The notes under the pieces: model-generated
What the model was told of the DNA's origin: nothing
Databases searched by the model: none
The model's input: the letters and a program-made list of their open reading frames with translations, nothing else
In this document: piece by piece, positions 7,678 to 14,898 of the stretch
Layout: every line of letters starts with the position of its first letter
Numbering within the stretch: position 1 is the stretch's first letter
Assembly: GCA_030681475.1 (NCBI GenBank)
Contig: JAUXWT010000012.1
Span: forward strand, 1-47,045
Source of the DNA: Bacteroidales bacterium
GTDB lineage: Bacteria; Bacteroidota; Bacteroidia; Bacteroidales; FEN-979
Direction of reading: 5' to 3'
DNA length: 47,045 bases
Program-made: the position numbers and the translations under genes

Positions 7678-9180
7678 TCAACTGTCCGGCTTACCCAACC
7701 CAAGTTTCTCTCCCTCCTTCAACATCCGTTGAAAAGCAGCTTCATACGTATTCGGAATTTCACCCTCCAGAATAGCCTCTGTAATTGCATCTTTAATCAT
7801 CCCGACCGATTTTGACGGCGGGATTCCGAATGTTTGCATGATCACTTCGCCGGAGACGGGTGGTTGCCAGTTACGCAACTGGTCTTTCTCGTCAATTTCC
7901 TTCAGTTTCTGACGTACGATTTCAAAATTTGCCAGAAAACGCTTTACCTTGTTCGGATTTTTTGAGGTAATGTCAGCATTGCACAGAAGCATCAGGTCAT
8001 CGATGTCATTGCCCGCCTCAAAGAGCAGCCTGCGGACAGCAGAATCGGTTACCACATCTTCGGCCAACACGATAGGCCGGAGATGCAGCAAAACCAGTTT
8101 CTCGACATATTGCATTTTTTCATTCAGCGGAAGTTTAAGTTTTCTGAAGATGGCAGAAACCATTTTGGCCCCTTTGAATTCATGGGCATGAAAAGTCCAA
8201 CCTGTTCCCTGAACAAACTTTTTCGTGAGTGGCTTGGCAATGTCATGCAGAATAGCAGCCCATCGAAGCCAAAGATTATCTGAAATTCCGGCTACATTGT
8301 CGAGGACTGCCAGCGTATGGTAAAAATTGTCCTTATGCCCTTTCCCGTCAATTATTTCAGACCCCTTAAGATCGCAAAACTCCGGGAAAATAATTTTCAG
8401 CAGACCTGTTTCATCCAGCAGGCGGAATCCTTTTGATGGTATTTTGGCCTGAATGATCAGGTTGAATTCGTCTGATATCCTCTCCATAGATACAATCGAA
8501 ATCCGTGCGGCATTTCTTGATATGGCGTCGAGGCACACAGGATCAATGGTAAAATCAAGTTGCGTGGCGAATCTGATGGCCCTCATCATGCGCAAAGGAT
8601 CATCGGAAAACGTGATATCCGGATCCAGCGGAGTCCGTATGATTTTATCGCTAAGGTCGCTGATACCATTGAATGGGTCGATGAGCTGACCGAACTTTTT
8701 AACGGTCAGATCGATGGCCATGGCATTGATGGTAAAATCACGCCGGTTTTGATCATCCTCAATGGTGCCGTCTTCAACAATGGGTTTTCGTGAATTACTG
8801 CGGTATGACTCTTTTCTGGCGCCGACAAATTCAACCTTCCAACTGTTGAAATTCAACATGGCTGTGCCAAAATTCTTGAAATATTTCACAGGGATATCGC
8901 CTTCCAATTTTGCAGCAACCTGCTGAGCAAAGTCAATGCCACTGCCTAGCACTACAATATCGATATCCATTTTATTTTCACGGTTCAACAACAGATCTCT
9001 CACAAAACCTCCTATGACATAGGCTTGAACATTCATCTCACCGGCAACTTGAGCGATTACATTAAAGACTGGATTTGAAAGATGCTTTTTCAACCGTGGA
9101 TACAATAAAACAGTAAATGGTATATTCCATTTCTGCAAAAATAAGCAATAGTGTCTGAAAAAAATGGGAAAATTATGCAA
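7678..9180 (-). CDS. cca: CCA tRNA nucleotidyltransferase with HD domain
   Basis: The protein has the class II nucleotidyltransferase head: GGFVRD at 57-62, the metal-binding DIDIVV at 72-77 and RRDFTINAMAID at 146-157. A C-terminal HD domain follows, with LHDIAKP at 311-317. It adds or repairs the 3' CCA of tRNAs, or is a closely related poly(A) polymerase-type enzyme. The frame opens at an ATG at 9180 (500 residues). Homologues usually start about 12 residues before NPVF, so a TTG at 9093 giving 471 residues is a credible alternative. It heads the operon with the PRiA4-like protein and miaA, and is divergent from the 9260 gene. Confidence 0.92.
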   Translation of the reverse strand: MHNFPIFFRHYCLFLQKWNIPFTVLLYPRLKKHLSNPVFNVIAQVAGEMNVQAYVIGGFVRDLLLNRENKMDIDIVVLGSGIDFAQQVAAKLEGDIPVKYFKNFGTAMLNFNSWKVEFVGARKESYRSNSRKPIVEDGTIEDDQNRRDFTINAMAIDLTVKKFGQLIDPFNGISDLSDKIIRTPLDPDITFSDDPLRMMRAIRFATQLDFTIDPVCLDAISRNAARISIVSMERISDEFNLIIQAKIPSKGFRLLDETGLLKIIFPEFCDLKGSEIIDGKGHKDNFYHTLAVLDNVAGISDNLWLRWAAILHDIAKPLTKKFVQGTGWTFHAHEFKGAKMVSAIFRKLKLPLNEKMQYVEKLVLLHLRPIVLAEDVVTDSAVRRLLFEAGNDIDDLMLLCNADITSKNPNKVKRFLANFEIVRQKLKEIDEKDQLRNWQPPVSGEVIMQTFGIPPSKSVGMIKDAITEAILEGEIPNTYEAAFQRMLKEGEKLGLGKPDS

Positions 9181-9187
9181 ATCCTGC

Positions 9188-9218
9188 TTGGTTGATTCCG
9201 CACGGAGTTGTACCTTTG
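9188..9218 (+). promoter_or_regulatory. Bacteroidota-type promoter for the IDH operon
   Basis: TTG at 9188-9190, a 20-base spacer, then TACCTTTG at 9211-9218 match the Bacteroidota primary-sigma consensus (TTG-N19-21-TANNTTTG) exactly. The ATG of the dehydrogenase is at 9260, giving a leader of roughly 35 bases. Confidence 0.75.
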
Positions 9219-9259
9219 AAGCTCTATTGTTAATTTTTTAACTACAAAATCAGATAGCT

Positions 9260-10450
9260 ATGGGAAAAAGAACAATCGTTGCCATGCCCGGTGATGGAAT
9301 TGGTAAAGTCGTGCTGGAAGAGGCCATCCGTGTGTTGGATGCAGCCGGTTTTGATGCTGAATATGTTCATGGTGATATCGGATGGGAATTCTGGTGCAAC
9401 GAAGGCGACCCATTTCCACTGCGTACACAGAAGCTGCTGGAGCAGCATAAGATTGGTCTGTTCGGCGCCATCACATCCAAACCAAAAGACAAAACGGAAG
9501 CTGAACTGGCCTCCGAACTGAAAGGAAAAGGATTTACCTATTATAGTCCCATCGTATCGATGAGGCAGAAGTACGACCTTGATATCTGTATGCGGCCTTG
9601 TAGGACATTCAAAGGGAATCCGCTGAACTTTATCCGTCGCGGATTTGGCGGAGTGATCGAAGAACCCATCATTGATACCATGATCTTCCGTCAGAACACA
9701 GAATGTTTGTATGGTGGCGTTGAATGGACAAATCCTCCCGATCAGGTTTATGATGCCCTGATGACACATAAAAAATTCAGGGACAATTTTGAATGGTGTC
9801 CCAGGCCTGAACTGGCTGTTTCGACCCGTATCTTCACTAAAAAATATACCGGCCGTATCCTGAGAGCTGCCTTTGAATATGCCAAATCACGTGGGTTCAC
9901 CACGGTTACGGTTTGCGAAAAGCCAAACGTGATCAGGGAGACGTCGGGCATGATGCTCAAATTGGCGCAGGAGATGGCAAAGAATGAATATCCCGGGATC
10001 AGCGTCCAGGATACCAACATTGACGCCCAGATGATGTGGCTCACAAAAAATCCGGAAACGTACCATGTCATGGTTGCCGGGAACATGTTTGGAGATATCG
10101 TGTCGGATGGTTTTGCCGGTTTGATCGGAGGACTCGGATTCGCATGCAGCGCCAACATCGGCCCTGAAATAGCCGTTTTCGAACCAACACATGGATCAGC
10201 TCCGAAATATGCTGCGTACAATCCGTCAATTGTGAACCCCTGTGCCATGATCCTCTCTGCAGTGATGATGCTCGAACATCTCGGAGAGATGGAAATAGCG
10301 GGTAAAATTTCCAACGCTGTTGCAAAGGTAGTTGAGGAAGGTAAAGTCATGACCTATGACATGATGAAACTGCCTGGAACGCCTGATGCTTTCAGCAAGG
10401 GAGCTGCCACCACCCGGCAAATGGGGGACGCTATTATCACTCATTTGTAG
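9260..10450 (+). CDS. Isocitrate/isopropylmalate-family dehydrogenase, isocitrate-like
   Basis: This 396-residue metal-dependent beta-decarboxylating dehydrogenase has the family signature NMFGDIVSDG at 275-284. The substrate-loop segment is FRQNTECLYGGVE (from residue 143), close to the RENTExxYxG of isocitrate dehydrogenases and unlike the ELTGG of isopropylmalate enzymes. HGSAPKY (311-317) keeps the Lys-Tyr pair that contacts the 2'-phosphate in E. coli NADP-isocitrate dehydrogenase, so NADP use is inferred. It is co-transcribed with an aconitase-family enzyme, which fits a citrate-to-2-oxoglutarate branch. Homoisocitrate-type activity remains possible. The gap to the next gene is 30 bases. 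Confidence 0.85.
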   Translation: MGKRTIVAMPGDGIGKVVLEEAIRVLDAAGFDAEYVHGDIGWEFWCNEGDPFPLRTQKLLEQHKIGLFGAITSKPKDKTEAELASELKGKGFTYYSPIVSMRQKYDLDICMRPCRTFKGNPLNFIRRGFGGVIEEPIIDTMIFRQNTECLYGGVEWTNPPDQVYDALMTHKKFRDNFEWCPRPELAVSTRIFTKKYTGRILRAAFEYAKSRGFTTVTVCEKPNVIRETSGMMLKLAQEMAKNEYPGISVQDTNIDAQMMWLTKNPETYHVMVAGNMFGDIVSDGFAGLIGGLGFACSANIGPEIAVFEPTHGSAPKYAAYNPSIVNPCAMILSAVMMLEHLGEMEIAGKISNAVAKVVEEGKVMTYDMMKLPGTPDAFSKGAATTRQMGDAIITHL

Positions 10451-10480
10451 AAATAAGACAATGTAAACAATGCAGAAAGT

Positions 10481-11029
10481 ATGACAAACGAAATATTGGC
10501 CCTCTGGCCGGAGTTGATGTGGATCAAGGATCCTGACCTCCGTGAAAAAACTGCAAAAACATGGGAAATGGCGCTTGAAAAAAGCGTTTTGACGCCTGAT
10601 GACCTTTTAATAATACCATTTACGCTGCTTGCCGGGCCCGACCTGAAGGTTTCCTTTATGGCCCACAAACGCTGTGTGGTTCATATAGCCCGCGATGCAG
10701 GTAATAAAATGAATGAATTTTTCAAAAGTGACCTCCCCGTCAAAATGGATGTTCTAATTGCCGGGGCTATCCTGGCCGATGTTGGCAAATTACTTGAATA
10801 TGAATTGGATCTGGATGGAAAATCTTTCCAGGGAAAATATGGTAAGTATCTTCGTCACCCATTTTCAGGAGTATCATTGGCCGAACTGTGCGGCGTACCC
10901 GCGGAGGTATGTCATATAATAGCCACACATGCCGGTGAGGGAGATATGGTCAAACGCACTACCGAAGCATATATAGTGCATCATGCGGATTTTATGACAT
11001 TTGAGCCGTTCAGGGACAGACTGAAATGA
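10481..11029 (+). CDS. HD-domain-like protein lacking the HD histidine
   Basis: This 182-residue cytoplasmic protein has the layout of a small HD-superfamily phosphohydrolase: His62 and His68 in the first helix, the core segment GAILADVGK at 95-103, HPFSG at 126-130, His150 and VHHADFM at 166-172. In canonical members the core reads LHDxGK; here the His is Ala99 and only Asp100 remains. Several other metal-ligand histidines are present. It may therefore be a degenerate or altered-specificity enzyme, or a regulator. It sits between the dehydrogenase and the aconitase-family gene with gaps of 30 and 33 bases, so it is surely in the same operon. The function is unknown. Confidence 0.75.
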   Translation: MTNEILALWPELMWIKDPDLREKTAKTWEMALEKSVLTPDDLLIIPFTLLAGPDLKVSFMAHKRCVVHIARDAGNKMNEFFKSDLPVKMDVLIAGAILADVGKLLEYELDLDGKSFQGKYGKYLRHPFSGVSLAELCGVPAEVCHIIATHAGEGDMVKRTTEAYIVHHADFMTFEPFRDRLK

Positions 11030-11058
11030 GCAATCACTCATTCACTCAATCACTCATT
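11029..11058. repeat. Octamer microsatellite (CACTCAAT/CACTCATT)
   Basis: Four diverged octamer units follow the HD gene stop immediately and run to within a few bases of the next ATG at 11063. They occupy nearly the whole intergenic gap. Confidence 0.75.
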
Positions 11059-11062
11059 TATT

Positions 11063-12865
11063 ATGACCATCATCGAACAAATAATCGCAAAACATTCCGG
11101 CCACCCAACGGTTAAACCCGGCGATATCGTGGATGTAATTATCGACACCAGGGCTGCCCGTGATTTTGGCGGAGCCAACGTAGTTAAAAACCTGTTAGAT
11201 AACGGGTTGACAATTGACGATCCGAAAAAAACCATCTTCACATTCGATTGCAACCCTGGTGGATCAGATCAGAAATATGCCGCTAACCAGCACTATTGCC
11301 GCCAGTATGCCCGCGAAAACGGAATCAGGGTATATGATGTGGATGCCGGAATCGGAACCCACCTCGCCATCGACAACGGGTTGGTCTGGCCGGGAAGTAC
11401 CTTTGTTTCAACCGATTCACATGCCAATATCATGGGGGCCATTTCCGCATTCGGGCAGGGAATGGGCGACCAGGATATTGCCGCCGCATGGGCAAAGGGT
11501 GCAGTTTGGTTTAAAGTCCCCCCATCGATAAAAATCAACCTTAAAGGGGTCAGGCCAGCCAACCTAACGGCAAAGGACATTATCTTAAACCTCTTGTCCA
11601 TCTTCGGTGCAAACAAACTACTGGGATATTCCGTTGAAATTTATGGTGAGGAAACTGAAAAATTCTCGCTTGACGAACGAATTACCATTTCCTCAATGGG
11701 CACAGAGATGGGCGCTATAATTGTTTTATTCCCCACCCCGACTTCACTCCTGCTTGAATTAAAGAGGATTACCGGTAACGACTATCAACCGATGACAGCC
11801 GATGCCGATGCTTCCTATGAAAAAACATTTGATATCGACTTAAGTAAATTTGTAACCATGGTAGCGAGACCCGGACATCCACATGATGATACCGCTATCG
11901 ATACTGTACGCAACCAGAAAATAGATTCAGGTTTCATTGGCAGTTGCACCAATGGCCGTATCGAAGACCTCCGTGCGGCTGCTGAAGTATTAAAAGGCCG
12001 GAAAGTCGCACCAGGTGTAGTGTTGAAAATTGTTCCGGCAACGGATGTCATCTGGACACAGGCCATGGACGAAGGCCTTATTCAAACCTTTAAGGAAGCC
12101 GGCGTGATGGTATCAAATGCAGGGTGTGCAGGTTGCGCAGCAGGACAGGTCGGGCAAAATGGACCGGGCGAAGTGACCATCAGCACCGGTAACCGTAATT
12201 TTGAAGGGAAACAGGGAAAAGGGTTTGTGTACCTCGCCTCTCCCCAGGTGGTGGCAGCCTCTGCCGTTGCAGGATATATCACAACACCTGATCAGATCCC
12301 CGACCAGCCAGCATTGTTTGCCCCCACCGGTCACGCGTCTCGCGTCACGCGTCAAGAAAAAGTGAAAACTATCAAACCTACGGTCGCCGAAGGAAACGTC
12401 TGGCTTCTTCCCAAAGATGATATCGATACGGATATGATTTTTCACAACCGTTATCTGACGATCACTGATATTAAAGAGATGGGACAATACACTTTTGACA
12501 ACCTGAAAGGATTTGAAGATTTTGCAAAAAAGGCGAAACCCGGTGATGTAGTGTTAACCAATAAAAATTTCGGGGCAGGTAGTTCGAGGCAGCAGGCTGT
12601 AGATTGTTTCATTTCCCTGGGCATCAGTTGTATCCTTGCCGAATCATTTGGCGCCATTTACGAACGAAACGCGATAAATGCAGCCATGCCGATCCTGACC
12701 TATAATCCAGAAATTATTCAACAGTCAGAAATAAAACATGGCGACAGTGTCAGGGTAGATTTCGCTTCGGGAAACTTAACAAACCTGAGAACGGGCAAGA
12801 CTTTCCTGATCAATAAGTTCTACGATGCTCAGATGGCGATTTATCAGAACGGAGGACTCCTTTAA
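11063..12865 (+). CDS. Aconitase-family hydratase, LeuC-LeuD-like fusion
   Basis: This 600-residue protein fuses a large LeuC/aconitase catalytic part (about 1-415) to a swivel LeuD-like domain (about 440-600). The [4Fe-4S] ligands are Cys295 (IGSCTNGR), Cys355 and Cys358 (AGCAGC). STDSH (116-120) and the swivel active-site loop GAGSSRQQA (from 504) are intact. It should isomerise citrate/isocitrate or a homologue by dehydration and rehydration; its partner dehydrogenase points to isocitrate. The inter-domain linker carries an in-frame copy of the GTCACGC heptamer repeat, encoding GHASRVTRQ (about 423-431). The N-terminal start at 11063 gives a normal family beginning. Confidence 0.88.
   Translation: MTIIEQIIAKHSGHPTVKPGDIVDVIIDTRAARDFGGANVVKNLLDNGLTIDDPKKTIFTFDCNPGGSDQKYAANQHYCRQYARENGIRVYDVDAGIGTHLAIDNGLVWPGSTFVSTDSHANIMGAISAFGQGMGDQDIAAAWAKGAVWFKVPPSIKINLKGVRPANLTAKDIILNLLSIFGANKLLGYSVEIYGEETEKFSLDERITISSMGTEMGAIIVLFPTPTSLLLELKRITGNDYQPMTADADASYEKTFDIDLSKFVTMVARPGHPHDDTAIDTVRNQKIDSGFIGSCTNGRIEDLRAAAEVLKGRKVAPGVVLKIVPATDVIWTQAMDEGLIQTFKEAGVMVSNAGCAGCAAGQVGQNGPGEVTISTGNRNFEGKQGKGFVYLASPQVVAASAVAGYITTPDQIPDQPALFAPTGHASRVTRQEKVKTIKPTVAEGNVWLLPKDDIDTDMIFHNRYLTITDIKEMGQYTFDNLKGFEDFAKKAKPGDVVLTNKNFGAGSSRQQAVDCFISLGISCILAESFGAIYERNAINAAMPILTYNPEIIQQSEIKHGDSVRVDFASGNLTNLRTGKTFLINKFYDAQMAIYQNGGLL
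12330..12355. repeat. GTCACGC heptamer repeat inside a coding region
   Basis: GTCACGC-GTCTCGC-GTCACGC-GTCAAG lies in the linker between the two domains of the aconitase-family gene. It matches the intergenic blocks at 2635-2687 and 42695-42745. Three and a half units make about 25 bases and the reading frame is maintained. Confidence 0.85.
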
Positions 12866-12914
12866 GGTAGCAAGGTAGTGAGATAGCGAGGTAGCGAAAT
12901 TGAGAAATACGAAA
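12866..12914. repeat. Octamer microsatellite (GGTAGCGA)
   Basis: It begins at the first base after the aconitase-family stop codon: GGTAGCAA GGTAGTGA GATAGCGA GGTAGCGA, decaying into AATTGAGAAATACGAAATT. It fills the gap between two convergent genes and touches the stop of the acyltransferase gene. Confidence 0.8.
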
Positions 12915-13781
12915 TTATTTTTTTAATTTCCACCTGCGGTGTGACCAGAGGTAATATTCAGGATTGGCCTTGATGACATCTTCGAGCAATTGCATGAACC
13001 GGGCAGTTAACTCACCCGTTTTTGTTTGATCAGACGTGGCTTCCATTAATTTAAAATCTACGGTATAATAACCTCGTTTTATCCTATTTACGCTGGCGAA
13101 TACAACAGGTAAATTATATATCCTGGCATATTTCTCAGGACCGTGCAAAACAGCAGTGTCCTGATTAAGAAAGTTAACCCAGTAAGCAAGTCTTGCGCTG
13201 GAAGGACTTTGGTCAGCAACCATATAAAATATAGCAGGTTCGCCCCAATCGGTTTTAAATGTTTCGATGGTTTTAACGATGGAGGCAAGTTTCGACCTTC
13301 CCCTAACCCTGGTTTGCTGAATATACTTATCGATATAAACATTCGAAAGCGGTTTGTAAAAACCAATGGGTCGGTGTAATACTTGCTTACCAGAAGCTAT
13401 CCCAGCCCATTCCCAATTCCCGTAATGTCCTGCCACACAAATTACTGATAGTCCTTTTTTATAATAGAAATCAGGAACATCACTGTTGTTAAATTTATAT
13501 CGTCTGATAATTGCAGCCTCCGACATTGTAAATGCCTTGAGGCTTTCAATCAGCATATCGGCGAAGTGATGATAAAATGCTTTTGCGATCCTGTTGATCT
13601 CTGATTTCGATTTCTCAGGAAAAGAATTTCGAAGGTTCTCTAAAACGACTGTTTTCCTGTACCCGACTATATAATAAACAATGTAATAGATTATGTCGGC
13701 CAAACCGTAAAGAAGACGGAATGGCATAAACCGGAATAACACAACAAAAGCGCGAAAGATCAGGTAAACCAAATAATTCAT
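12915..13781 (-). CDS. Lysophospholipid/lipid A acyltransferase (LpxL/HtrB family)
   Basis: This 288-residue, probably membrane-anchored acyltransferase has a hydrophobic N-terminus (about 4-42). The family catalytic box HYGNWE (His-x4-Glu) is near residue 119, inside CVAGHYGNWEWAG, and a later conserved segment is MVADQSPS. The family transfers secondary acyl chains from acyl-ACP to lipid A precursors or to ornithine-type lipids at the inner leaflet of the inner membrane. It is monocistronic and divergent from lplA. The minus strand carries a TATCTTTG box at 13819-13826, a plausible -7 element, but I find no matching TTG upstream. Confidence 0.88.
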   Translation of the reverse strand: MNYLVYLIFRAFVVLFRFMPFRLLYGLADIIYYIVYYIVGYRKTVVLENLRNSFPEKSKSEINRIAKAFYHHFADMLIESLKAFTMSEAAIIRRYKFNNSDVPDFYYKKGLSVICVAGHYGNWEWAGIASGKQVLHRPIGFYKPLSNVYIDKYIQQTRVRGRSKLASIVKTIETFKTDWGEPAIFYMVADQSPSSARLAYWVNFLNQDTAVLHGPEKYARIYNLPVVFASVNRIKRGYYTVDFKLMEATSDQTKTGELTARFMQLLEDVIKANPEYYLWSHRRWKLKK

Positions 13782-13849
13782 AAAAAATAATCGATTATCG
13801 GTAGTTGTAAAATGACTGCAAAGATAACTACCTATTTATAGGAAAACTT

Positions 13850-13857
13850 TAATTTTG
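13850..13857 (+). promoter_or_regulatory. Candidate -7 box for lplA
   Basis: TAATTTTG at 13850-13857 fits TANNTTTG and is 17 bases before the lplA ATG. No TTG lies at the usual distance upstream, so the promoter assignment is tentative. Confidence 0.4.
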
Positions 13858-13874
13858 CCCCAAATTATCTTCAA

Positions 13875-14858
13875 ATGCTAATTATTAAACGGCACAACAC
13901 TGATCCTTACTTCAATCTCGCAACTGAAGAATATGTATTAAAAAATTTTGAAGAAAACTCTTTCATGCTATGGCGAAACGAACCAAGCATCATTGTCGGA
14001 AAACACCAGAATACCCTTGCAGAGATCAATGTTGCCTATGTCAAAGAAAACAACATTCCGGTTGTACGCAGGCTCAGTGGCGGAGGGGCTGTGTTTCATG
14101 ATCTTGGAAATCTTAATTTCACGTTTATCCAGACTGGCAACCAGGAGAGTCTGATTGACTTCAGAAAATACACGGACCCAATTCTTGAAGTGTTGCAGAA
14201 AATAGGCATCAATGCCAGATTTGAAGGCAGGAACGATCTCACCATCGATGGCAGGAAATTTTCGGGAAATGCCGAACATATCTGGAAAAACAAGGTATTG
14301 CATCATGGTACCTTACTCTTCTCAGCTCACATGCCGAACCTTGCGGACGCGCTCAATGCAGATCCTTTAAAATTTCAGGACAAAGCGGTTAAATCTGTTC
14401 GCAGCCGGGTGACCAATATCAGCGATCACCTGAATGTCCCCATGGATGTTATTCAGTTTGCCACACTTATCGAAGAGCATATTGTCGATAAGTATCCGGA
14501 AGCGAGAAAGATAGAACTATCGCAGGATGATCATGATAAAATTAATGAGCTGGTAAGAAATAAATATATCACCTGGGATTGGAATTTCGGATATTCACCT
14601 AATTATAATTTCAGGAAGATTGTTCGTACAGAGCTTAGCGGTACGATAGAATTTGACTTAGATGTGCATAATGGTATAATTAACCAGGTTAAAATATTCG
14701 GTGATTACTTCAGCAAATTTGATACTGACGAGATCGAATCAGCTCTGTCAGGAGTTACTCACAATGTCCAAAGCATCCATAAAGCCTTGGAACCATTCGA
14801 CATCGGGAACTATTTTTCCGGCCTGACCTTAAAAGAATTGATCGATGGAATGTTCTGA
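13875..14858 (+). CDS. lplA: Lipoate--protein ligase
   Basis: This 327-residue cytoplasmic enzyme activates lipoate with ATP and attaches it to lipoyl domains of 2-oxoacid dehydrogenases and the glycine cleavage system. The lipoate/adenylate loop RRLSGGGAVFHD is at residues 65-76, followed by GNLNFTF. The catalytic-lysine region is near GRNDLTIDGRKFSGNAEH (about 117-134), and GTLLFSAHM follows. The C-terminal accessory domain (about 250-327) is present, so this is a full-length LplA rather than a LipB or a truncated scavenger. It ends in a strong hairpin terminator shared with the convergent giant gene. Confidence 0.95.
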   Translation: MLIIKRHNTDPYFNLATEEYVLKNFEENSFMLWRNEPSIIVGKHQNTLAEINVAYVKENNIPVVRRLSGGGAVFHDLGNLNFTFIQTGNQESLIDFRKYTDPILEVLQKIGINARFEGRNDLTIDGRKFSGNAEHIWKNKVLHHGTLLFSAHMPNLADALNADPLKFQDKAVKSVRSRVTNISDHLNVPMDVIQFATLIEEHIVDKYPEARKIELSQDDHDKINELVRNKYITWDWNFGYSPNYNFRKIVRTELSGTIEFDLDVHNGIINQVKIFGDYFSKFDTDEIESALSGVTHNVQSIHKALEPFDIGNYFSGLTLKELIDGMF

Positions 14859-14861
14859 AAC

Positions 14862-14889
14862 AAAAAATCCCGCTTTCGCGGGATTTTTT
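14862..14889. terminator. Bidirectional intrinsic terminator
   Basis: A 12-bp stem (AAAAAATCCCGC at 14862-14873 paired with GCGGGATTTTTT at 14878-14889) encloses a TTTC loop. The A-tract and T-tract make it work for both the rightward lplA transcript and the leftward giant-gene transcript. Confidence 0.9.
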
Positions 14890-14898
14890 GTTTAACAA

